Below, piece after piece: positions 6,156-11,583 of a stretch of DNA of 11,583 nucleotides. The notes under the pieces were generated by a model. That model searched no databases and was not told the DNA's origin. It worked only from the letters and a program-made list of their open reading frames with translations. Source of the DNA: Dethiobacter sp. Its GTDB lineage: Bacteria; Bacillota; Dethiobacteria; DTU022. Both the position numbers and the translations under genes were made by a program. The stretch is from NCBI GenBank assembly GCA_018333405.1, contig JAGXSR010000053.1:1-11583 (forward strand). The letters are read 5' to 3'. The stretch's first letter is position 1; each line of letters begins with the position of its first letter.

Positions 6156-7946
6156 TTGTTTACGGGGATTCGCTGGCGGCTGATCTCACGTTACACTGCA
6201 GTCATCTCTGTGGCAATTTTAACTGCAGGCATTTCATTTATCTATTTTCTGAACAGCTTCTACCTGGAGAGTATGCAGAAAGATCTGCTTATCCAGGCCT
6301 CGTTAATCTCCAGGCTGTTATCGGAAGTATACACCCGCGAAGGGTCATCGGCGAGTCTGGATCAATTATGCAAAGATTTGGGCCGGCAGCTGGGGCTCAA
6401 TATTACGCTGGTTGCCCCCGACGGAACAGTGATTGGTGATTCAAAAGAAAACCCGGCCCTGATGAAAAACCATCTCAGCCTGCCGGAAATCCAGGAAGCG
6501 CTTCGTGTTGGAAAAGGCACGGTTATGCGGAAAAATGATGACTTGAACGAAGAAATATTTTATACCGCTGTGCTGATTGACAACGATCGATCAGCCGGCG
6601 GCATGCAAAGCAGTCTGAGCGGTTTTATCAGGCTGGCGGCGCCCTTGTCTGAGCTCAGTACTGCCGTATCCAGAATACAATTATTTACCTTTATCGCTTT
6701 AGTTGTATCCACAATGGCCGCTCTGTTGGTAGGGATGGTTTTGTCTGTTCGTATTACCGGTCCGCTGAAAGATATTTCAGCGGCAGCCCGCTCTATTGCC
6801 GCCGGAAATTTCAATCCGTCATTGACTGTAGCCGGCAATGATGAAATGACAGCTCTGGCCCGGACCATACGTGAGATGGGCAGGGCTTTGCAGATAAAGG
6901 TGCAGGAGATTCTGCTGGAAAAAAACAAACTTGACGCGGTGATCAGCGCTGCGGACAGCGGCATAGTAATGGTGGATTGCGCTTTCAAAATCGAGTTGAT
7001 GAACCCGGCGGCGGAGAAAATATTTGTTGTGTCAAAGAAAGAGATAGCCGGATCGTCTGTCCAGGCCGCACTGCGTTATTATTCGTTATTTGAGAATATA
7101 CAAAAAGTCTGTCAGGACGGTAAACCGTGTAATTTTGAGATGACTCTTTATCATCCACGTTCAATTACACTGCAGGCATCACTTGTTCCGGTAATCGGCC
7201 CCGAAGGTGGCGTCAAGGGTGTGCTGGCCCTTTTTCACGATATCACCGCTATGCGCTCCGTGGAGCAGATGCGCTCAGACTTTGTGGCTAATGTTTCCCA
7301 TGAGCTGCGCACTCCGCTTACCGCGATCAAGGGTTACGCTGAAACAATACTGGATCAGGATCTGACCAGAGAGGAGCAGGCAGACTTTCTAAATATTATT
7401 GATCGGGAAGCAGGGCGGCTAGCCCGGTTGGTAGATGCCCTTCTGGACCTGTCTACTATTGAAGGGCTTAAAAGCACTGTAAAAAAAGAAGCGGTAAATC
7501 TGATGGAGCTGTGCAAAAGGTCTGTCCATGACCTGGAAGAAGCGCGCTTTAATAAAAACATGGCCCTTAATACTTCATTTCCGCCGAATCCGGTTTATGT
7601 TTACGGAAATCCGGATTGGCTGAGGCAGGTGCTGGTGAATGTGCTGGATAATAGCATAAAATACGGTTATTGTGGAGGGACGATTAACCTTGCGGTTAGC
7701 CAAACTGAAGAGATGATTACAGTATCTGTATCAGACAGCGGTCCTGGAATTCCGAAGGCAGATTTGCCATATGTGTTCGAGCGCTTCTACCGGGTAGAAA
7801 AATCCCGAACCCGTACCAGCGGCGGCACCGGGTTAGGACTGGCTATCGTTAAGCATATTTTGGAAGCTCATGGCTCAGCTTATTCTATTAACAGCATGCC
7901 TGGTCACGGCACGATATTTCAATTTACGCTGCCGCGCTATAGGTAG
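6156..7946 (+). CDS. phoR: Phosphate-regulon sensor histidine kinase, PhoR type
   Basis: A 596-residue membrane sensor kinase. Order of parts: membrane helix at about 13-36, an extracytoplasmic sensor region (about 37-173, including LNITLVAPDGTVIGDS as in PAS-like PhoR sensors), second helix at about 175-198, HAMP linker (about 199-250), cytoplasmic PAS domain (about 255-365, GIVMVDCAFKIELMNPAAEK), dimerisation domain with the phospho-acceptor H382 in NVSHELRTPLTAIKGY, and a C-terminal ATPase domain. The ATPase boxes are VLDNSIKYG (N box), DSGPGI (527-532), FERFYR (541-546) and GGTGLGLAI (556-564). This is the full PhoR layout of Gram-positives. The start is TTG at 6156, with GAGGAGG eight bases upstream; TTG would limit kinase level relative to the regulator. 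It should phosphorylate the upstream PhoP. Confidence 0.92.
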   Translation: MFTGIRWRLISRYTAVISVAILTAGISFIYFLNSFYLESMQKDLLIQASLISRLLSEVYTREGSSASLDQLCKDLGRQLGLNITLVAPDGTVIGDSKENPALMKNHLSLPEIQEALRVGKGTVMRKNDDLNEEIFYTAVLIDNDRSAGGMQSSLSGFIRLAAPLSELSTAVSRIQLFTFIALVVSTMAALLVGMVLSVRITGPLKDISAAARSIAAGNFNPSLTVAGNDEMTALARTIREMGRALQIKVQEILLEKNKLDAVISAADSGIVMVDCAFKIELMNPAAEKIFVVSKKEIAGSSVQAALRYYSLFENIQKVCQDGKPCNFEMTLYHPRSITLQASLVPVIGPEGGVKGVLALFHDITAMRSVEQMRSDFVANVSHELRTPLTAIKGYAETILDQDLTREEQADFLNIIDREAGRLARLVDALLDLSTIEGLKSTVKKEAVNLMELCKRSVHDLEEARFNKNMALNTSFPPNPVYVYGNPDWLRQVLVNVLDNSIKYGYCGGTINLAVSQTEEMITVSVSDSGPGIPKADLPYVFERFYRVEKSRTRTSGGTGLGLAIVKHILEAHGSAYSINSMPGHGTIFQFTLPRYR

Positions 7947-7983
7947 ACGTAACCTGGCATGTATCGAAATGCGTTTGTCTGGT

Positions 7984-8022
7984 TTAACATAGAGTTAACC
8001 TGTTTTTATTGTTTATTTAACA
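7984..8022 (+). promoter_or_regulatory. Pho box: four 11-base-phased PhoP-binding repeats upstream of pstB
   Basis: Hexamers start at 7984 (TTAACA), 7995 (TTAACC), 8006 (TTATTG, weak) and 8017 (TTAACA), exactly 11 bases apart. Three of the four match the Bacillus PhoP consensus TT(A/C/T)A(C/T)A with five-base spacers. One helical turn per repeat places the sites on one face of the DNA, as required for tandem PhoP dimers. It lies between phoR and pstB, beside genes for PhoP and PhoR, so activation of pstB-phoU under phosphate limitation is a strong inference. Confidence 0.75.
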
Positions 8023-8037
8023 ATTATAGGCTATCAT
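8009..8037 (+). promoter_or_regulatory. Probable PhoP-activated promoter of pstB-phoU
   Basis: TTGTTT (8009-8014) and TATCAT (8032-8037, five of six matches to TATAAT) are 17 bases apart. The -35 element lies within the Pho box, the layout expected of a PhoP-activated promoter with a weak -35. Transcription would start near 8043-8045, giving an mRNA leader of about 75 bases before the pstB ATG. TATAGG at 8025-8030 is an alternative -10. Confidence 0.45.
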
Positions 8038-8082
8038 TAGCGTGGAAATTAAAGCTGACCGGCATATATTTTTTTAGGTGAG

Positions 8083-8121
8083 AGGAGGGACGGTCTTTCT
8101 TTTAAAGACCGGGCATATATG
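8083..8121 (+). promoter_or_regulatory. Hairpin-bridged ribosome binding site of pstB
   Basis: A strong Shine-Dalgarno AGGAGGGA (8083-8090) has no ATG, GTG or TTG at the usual distance in any frame. The next 21 bases form a perfect 8-bp hairpin: CGGTCTTT (8091-8098), loop CTTTT, AAAGACCG (8104-8111). The pstB ATG (8119-8121) follows. The linear spacing is 28 bases, but with the hairpin folded it becomes 7, which is near optimal. The ATG has no other ribosome site. Sequence and geometry are seen; use in translation is inferred, by analogy with phage T4 gene 25. Confidence 0.5.
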
Positions 8122-8973
8122 GAGCTGCTATATGATAAACAGCAAACAGGACGGCCGGGTATTATCGCCATTGCCACCGATTTTGCCGGCAGAAAAGAGA
8201 GTGAAGTTGTTTCCAACGGCGCCATAAAGGTAAAGGTTGAAAAGATGAATTTTTTTTATGGGCAAAAACAGGCTCTGTTTAATATTAATATTAATGTGGT
8301 CGAGAAAAAGGTAACCGCGTTAATCGGCCCGTCGGGATGCGGAAAAACGACCTTCCTGAGAATATTAAACCGCATGAATGATTTAATCAGCCATACCCGT
8401 ATGGAAGGAAAAGTGCTGCTGGATGGAACAGACATTTTTGATCGCAGCCAGGATGTGGTTGAATTAAGAAAAAGGGTGGGCATGGTATTCCAGCAGCCCA
8501 ACCCGTTTCCTAAAAGCATATATGACAATGTCGCTTACGGCCCCCGTGTCCACGGAATGAAACAGAAAAGAGCTTTGGATGAAATTGTGGAAAAAAGTTT
8601 GCGCGGCGCGGCCTTATGGGAAGAGGTTTCCGATCGCCTTAATAAATCCGCCCTCTCTTTATCCGGCGGTCAACAGCAAAGGCTTTGCATAGCTCGCGTG
8701 TTGGCGGTGCAACCGGAGATCCTGCTGATGGATGAGCCGACTTCAGCGATAGACCCCATTGCCACACAACGCATAGAAAATCTGATTCGGCAGCTGTGCG
8801 ATCATTATACGATAATTATCGTAACGCATAACATGCAACAGGCGGCGCGTATTTCCGACTATACCGGCTTCTTTTTACAGGGCAATCTGGTGGAATACGG
8901 CCGAACATCATATATATTCACCAAGCCGGAAGACCAGCGCACCGAAGACTATATTACCGGAAGATTCGGTTGA
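8119..8973 (+). CDS. pstB: Phosphate ABC transporter ATP-binding protein PstB
   Basis: Cytoplasmic ATPase of the high-affinity phosphate importer, 284 residues. Motifs: Walker A GPSGCGKTT (70-78), the PstB-specific stretch RILNRMNDLI (81-90), Q-loop VFQQPNPFPKSIYDNVAYGP (123-142, diagnostic of PstB), signature LSGGQQQRL (181-189), Walker B ILLMDEPTSAIDP (201-213) and switch histidine H237 in VTHNMQQA. Most PstB proteins are about 250 residues and start just before the strand seen here as IKVKVEKMNFFYG; this one has some 34 extra N-terminal residues with no recognised motif. No ATG, GTG or TTG lies in frame between 8119 and the codon for M43, so the extension looks real. phoU follows after 29 bases. 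The pstS, pstC and pstA genes are not nearby, so the permease must be encoded elsewhere. Confidence 0.95.
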   Translation: MELLYDKQQTGRPGIIAIATDFAGRKESEVVSNGAIKVKVEKMNFFYGQKQALFNININVVEKKVTALIGPSGCGKTTFLRILNRMNDLISHTRMEGKVLLDGTDIFDRSQDVVELRKRVGMVFQQPNPFPKSIYDNVAYGPRVHGMKQKRALDEIVEKSLRGAALWEEVSDRLNKSALSLSGGQQQRLCIARVLAVQPEILLMDEPTSAIDPIATQRIENLIRQLCDHYTIIIVTHNMQQAARISDYTGFFLQGNLVEYGRTSYIFTKPEDQRTEDYITGRFG

Positions 8974-9002
8974 CCTGGATAAACAAGGAGCGATCAGTCA
9001 AG

Positions 9003-9656
9003 ATGAGCACTGATTATGAAAAGAAGATGGAGCTGCTACTGGTAAAGCTTCACCAGATGGGAAGCCTTGTTGAGGAATCAATTGCCGGAGCGGTTGAAGC
9101 TTTAAAGAAGCAGAACTTGACTTTGGCAGAAAAAGTAATTGCTGAGGACGATTTGGTTGACAGACTGGAGTTGGAAATTGAAGAAAAATGTCTGCAGCTG
9201 ATCGCCACGCAACAGCCTATGGCCAAGGACCTTCGCCGTGTGGCTACATTATTTAAAATGATTAACGATCTGGAGCGTATGGCTGATTATGCTACGGATA
9301 TAGGGAAGATCACTTTGCGTATCGGCCATGAACCTTTGATCAAGCCTTTGGTCGATATTCCCCGCATGGCTCTTTTGACCCAAAAGATGGTCAAACAAGC
9401 CTTGGATGCGTATGTGCGGGAAGATTTGCAGCTAGCTTTGACTGTGGCTAACGATGACGATGAAGTTGACCAGTTGCACGGACAGATCTTCAGGGAGCTC
9501 TTGCTGATCATGATGGAAAACCCGCGTACCATAACCCAGGCTACTCATCTGCTTTTTGTCAGCCGCTGGTTGGAGCGTATTGCCGATCATGCCACCAATA
9601 TTGCCGAGGAAGTAGTATTCCTGGTGACGGGAGAAAAAAAGCTGCTCAATGAATAA
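9003..9656 (+). CDS. phoU: Phosphate transport/signalling regulator PhoU
   Basis: A 217-residue all-helical protein made of two PhoU repeats. Each repeat shows its metal-cluster motif: NDLERMADYATDI (88-100) and RWLERIADHATNIAEEV (188-204); KDLRRVATLFK (75-85) is also typical. PhoU is known to signal phosphate sufficiency from the Pst transporter to PhoR and to restrain uptake; it acts at the inner face of the membrane. The start is ATG at 9003, with AAGGAG twelve bases upstream. An upstream in-frame TTG at 8970 would overlap pstB but has no ribosome site. It is almost certainly co-transcribed with pstB from the Pho-box promoter. Length is normal and both motifs are intact. Confidence 0.95.
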   Translation: MSTDYEKKMELLLVKLHQMGSLVEESIAGAVEALKKQNLTLAEKVIAEDDLVDRLELEIEEKCLQLIATQQPMAKDLRRVATLFKMINDLERMADYATDIGKITLRIGHEPLIKPLVDIPRMALLTQKMVKQALDAYVREDLQLALTVANDDDEVDQLHGQIFRELLLIMMENPRTITQATHLLFVSRWLERIADHATNIAEEVVFLVTGEKKLLNE

Positions 9657-9663
9657 ACCTTTT

Positions 9664-9725
9664 GCTAAACTTGGCACAAGTGATTAGCCGTTAATTGAAT
9701 TTTTAGCTTGATCTCTGCGCTAAAA
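9664..9725. terminator. Inverted repeats between the converging phoU and LCP-like genes, possible terminator
   Basis: Two hairpins lie in the 95-base gap between converging genes. The first (9664-9688) pairs GCTAA with TTAGC and, inside it, ACTTG with CAAGT around a GCA loop, with a two-base bulge. Five T residues follow only at 9700-9704. The second (9701-9725) pairs TTTTAGC with GCTAAAA around an 11-base loop. Neither is a classic GC-rich stem directly followed by a T run, so the terminator role rests mainly on position. Confidence 0.35.
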
Positions 9726-9751
9726 TATTAACAGGCGGCGACGGCAGAAGC

Positions 9752-10675
9752 TTAAGGGTAATCTATTTCTCTTAAGTGCACTTGAGTCGGGCAGATTTCC
9801 AAGGCGACTCCACGTATTTTCAGCAAATCGTTTAGCCTTAAGTTTGTTTTTATATTCCGGTAGCTGCTCCATAATAGAGATAATTCGCGGGTGGTATTGT
9901 GGATATTCCTTGTGGTAAGCAGCAGCGCTATGATTAACCTCTCTTTTTCTGCGGTGCTGATACTCGGGTCCTCCAATATCTCTAACAGCGCCGCCCCGCA
10001 CAAATTTTCAGTGTCGGCAATTACCCCGGAAGCTCTTCTATCCAGGGAAACATATATCGCATGGTCGATCCCACCGATCAGGTTTAGTATTTCCACGAAG
10101 CCGTGGCTGTTTAAGTCAATATAGAAACTGGGCTTAAAGTCGGCGATCTCTGCGGCAAATCTGCTTAAGTCCGCGTATCCGCCGCCCTCTGCCAGCACGC
10201 GGCCCAATGGAATTGTGCTTCCGTTATATACAACAGGATAATATCGGTCAATCGTGGTCAGGATTGCGCTTCTGTCCGGAAGAAGCGTGACCATCATGAT
10301 TATCTTGAGCTTCTTCTCTTCCCATGGCCGCCCCATAAGCAGGAAGTGAACGCTGTCTTTACATAAAGTTTCAGCTTCTCTTTCCGGTTTATCCGGCAGA
10401 AAAGTCTCACTCGGCAGGATCTGGATCGGCTCCGGTTTTGTTTCCTCAGGTTTGTAATCCTGCTTTGGCTCAGCTGTTTCAGCCGAACTGTCCCTGTCTT
10501 GATGAGCCGGTTTTATACGCTCCGGTATTTGCTCCGGCTTGGTCTCCGGATATCCAGGCTCAGACAGGCCATTATCCGGTAATGTGGGATCAGGCTTGGG
10601 CTCAAAAGCCTGGGCTACCCAACCGAGCATAATTACATACAAAACCAGGGCGACTAGCACAGAGGCGCGCCGCAT
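9752..10675 (-). CDS. Membrane-anchored protein with a divergent LytR-CpsA-Psr (LCP)-like domain
   Basis: A 307-residue protein. The N-terminus is a signal anchor (MRRASVLVALVLYVIMLGWV, 1-20), followed by a Pro/Glu/Lys-rich linker (about 25-103) that would span the cell wall. The remaining domain (about 108-210) follows the LCP pattern: HFLLMGRPWEEKKLKIIMMV, then LLPDRSAILTTIDRYYPVVY, ADFKPSFYIDLNSHGFVEIL and NLIGGIDHAIYV. LCP enzymes attach polymers to peptidoglycan through conserved Arg and Asp residues. Here the usual SIPRDT reads TTIDRY and the RSDT-like stretch is not evident, so activity may be altered or lost. The start is ATG at 10675, with AAAGGAG five bases upstream; GTG at 10681 overlaps that site. 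The gene converges on phoU and diverges from the DUF362 gene. The family call is moderate and the function unknown. Confidence 0.65.
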   Translation of the reverse strand: MRRASVLVALVLYVIMLGWVAQAFEPKPDPTLPDNGLSEPGYPETKPEQIPERIKPAHQDRDSSAETAEPKQDYKPEETKPEPIQILPSETFLPDKPEREAETLCKDSVHFLLMGRPWEEKKLKIIMMVTLLPDRSAILTTIDRYYPVVYNGSTIPLGRVLAEGGGYADLSRFAAEIADFKPSFYIDLNSHGFVEILNLIGGIDHAIYVSLDRRASGVIADTENLCGAALLEILEDPSISTAEKERLIIALLLTTRNIHNTTRELSLLWSSYRNIKTNLRLNDLLKIRGVALEICPTQVHLREIDYP

Positions 10676-10809
10676 AGCCACACTCCTTTATAATCTGCTG
10701 CTTCGTTTTAGTTTCTCACTATATTTTCCGAACATGCGCCTCTTGCGGTTTGCTTTGGCGTGTTATACAGTAGCAGTAAATCTTTATTTCCGGGAAAGAG
10801 TGGGTGTTG
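10676..10809. promoter_or_regulatory. Divergent promoter region between the LCP-like and DUF362 genes
   Basis: A 134-base gap that should hold outward promoters for both genes. On the minus strand TATAGT (10724-10719) is a fair -10 for the LCP-like gene but has no good -35. On the plus strand TTGCGG (10743-10748) and TATACA (10764-10769) are only 15 bases apart. Both assignments are weak. Confidence 0.25.
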
Positions 10810-11583
10810 ATGCCTGAAAATCGGGTCAGCCTGGTCAGAACACCGCCTGAACCTTCTCGCCAGGATATTGCCGTCGCTGTCCGGCGGGCTGTGGATTTGT
10901 CCGGCGGGCTGCCTGCCCAGATCAAAGCGGGGGCGAGTGTTCTGCTAAAACCAAATCTGGTCGAGGTGCCCCGCACCCGCAAGAGCGGTGCGGTTACCCA
11001 TCCCCAGCTTTGCCGGGCGGTGGCTGAAATGGTGTTGGAGAGAGGAGCTTTTGTAATCATCGCCGATTCGGCCGGGGTTGGCGCCGATACAGAGGCTGTG
11101 ATCGAGTATATGGGGTATGGCTGTTTACGCGAAGCGGGTTTTACCGTTCTGGATCTTAAAAAGTCCAAGGTGCGTCGGATTAACGTTCCCGGCGCCATTG
11201 TGATGAAACATCTGCGCATATTTGAGCCGGCGCTGGAAGCGGATGCCATCATTAATTTGCCGGTGCTGAAAACTCACGATCAGGTGGAGCTGACTTTGGG
11301 TCTGAAAAACTTAAAAGGCTTACTGGACGATAGCAGCAAGATGCAGATGCACAGAAGGGGCGTGGTCACGGGTGTTGTTGAAACGGCGGCCTTCTTCCGC
11401 CCTTGCCTGACCGTTGTCGACGGTATCTACTGCCAGGAAGGGGTCGGTCCCGTTTATGGCGACCCGGTGGAGATGGATCTGGTCATCGCCGGCCGCGATA
11501 TGGTCGCCGTGGACACGGTGGCGGGCCTGATCGCGGGCTATGATCCGCTGGAGGTGCCTATTACCCGGGAAGCAGCCGCCCGG
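10810..11583 (+). CDS. DUF362 domain-containing protein, partial (C-terminus beyond the right edge)
   Basis: 258 codons are visible with no stop. Hallmarks of the DUF362 family are SVLLKPNLVEVP (43-54), SGAVTHPQLCRAVAEMV (59-75), FVIIADSAGVGAD (81-93), AIINLPVLKTH (146-156), TLGLKNLKGLL (162-172), TVVDGIYCQEGVGPVYGDPV (201-220) and MDLVIAGRDMVAVDTVAG (222-239). Members are common in anaerobes and often carry a ferredoxin-type iron-sulfur domain further on; whether this one does cannot be seen. The biochemical role of the family is poorly known. The start is ATG at 10810, preceded by a weak AAAGAG nine bases upstream; GTG at 10804, in frame, is an alternative. A long open stretch on the opposite strand (about 10719-11252) is a shadow of this gene. 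Confidence 0.88.
   Translation, partial: MPENRVSLVRTPPEPSRQDIAVAVRRAVDLSGGLPAQIKAGASVLLKPNLVEVPRTRKSGAVTHPQLCRAVAEMVLERGAFVIIADSAGVGADTEAVIEYMGYGCLREAGFTVLDLKKSKVRRINVPGAIVMKHLRIFEPALEADAIINLPVLKTHDQVELTLGLKNLKGLLDDSSKMQMHRRGVVTGVVETAAFFRPCLTVVDGIYCQEGVGPVYGDPVEMDLVIAGRDMVAVDTVAGLIAGYDPLEVPITREAAAR

Noticed and set aside
8091..8111. Perfect hairpin upstream of pstB as a transcription terminator
   Set aside because: No T run follows the stem (GGCATATATGG instead), and it lies between the ribosome site and the start codon.
8970..9002. TTG start at 8970 for PhoU overlapping the end of pstB
   Set aside because: No ribosome site; the ATG at 9003 gives the usual PhoU N-terminus and has AAGGAG upstream.
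10719..11252. A 177-residue minus-strand open frame opposite the DUF362 gene
   Set aside because: The plus-strand frame carries the DUF362 motifs throughout; the antisense product is Ser/Thr/Arg-rich with no domain.
1..11583. CRISPR array, insertion sequence, phage gene, tRNA or rRNA
   Set aside because: No regularly spaced long repeats, transposase or integrase motifs, terminal inverted repeats or RNA-gene signatures were seen on either strand.

Overview
The window reads as a chromosomal segment from a Gram-positive, probably clostridial, Firmicute, most like the Desulfotomaculum/Pelotomaculum (Peptococcaceae) group. The reasons are strong AGGAGG-type ribosome sites, frequent GTG and TTG starts, a Bacillus-type TTAACA Pho box, a PhoP/PhoR pair, an LCP-like envelope protein and moderate GC. 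This placement is inferred from gene style only; there is no rRNA or other marker gene. No tRNA, rRNA, CRISPR array or insertion sequence was seen.

Layout. (1) Positions 1-3027, all on the minus strand, form one tight unit read from right to left: an ECF sigma factor, a zinc-finger membrane anti-sigma factor, an ABC-2 exporter ATPase and its membrane permease, which runs off the left edge. Junctions overlap by 38, 1 and 1 bases. (2) Positions 3028-3390 are non-coding, with a possible sigma-operon promoter. (3) Positions 3391-5214 on the plus strand hold a trypsin-fold peptidase with a complete His/Asp/Ser triad but no export signal, and an FMN nitroreductase. (4) Positions 5349-9656 on the plus strand form a phosphate-control block: a PhoB/PhoP response regulator, a PhoR histidine kinase, then PstB and PhoU. 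A four-unit Pho box lies between phoR and pstB. The phosphate-binding protein and permeases (pstS, pstC, pstA) are absent here. (5) Positions 9752-10675 on the minus strand encode a membrane-anchored, divergent LytR-CpsA-Psr-like protein. (6) From 10810 to the right edge, on the plus strand, is the first 258 codons of a DUF362 protein.

How the genes work together. PhoR would sense phosphate limitation and phosphorylate PhoP. PhoP would bind the TTAACA repeats upstream of pstB and raise PstB and PhoU, with PhoU feeding back on PhoR and on the transporter. In the left block the sigma factor would be held by its membrane partner until an envelope signal frees it, and the exporter would be its co-transcribed output.

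The most unusual sequence feature is the pstB start. Its only strong Shine-Dalgarno lies 28 bases before the only usable ATG, and a perfect 8-bp hairpin fills the gap so that folding would shorten it to 7 bases. A second notable feature is a perfect ribosome site with an in-frame ATG inside the anti-sigma gene, placed so that it could yield a product lacking the sigma-binding domain.
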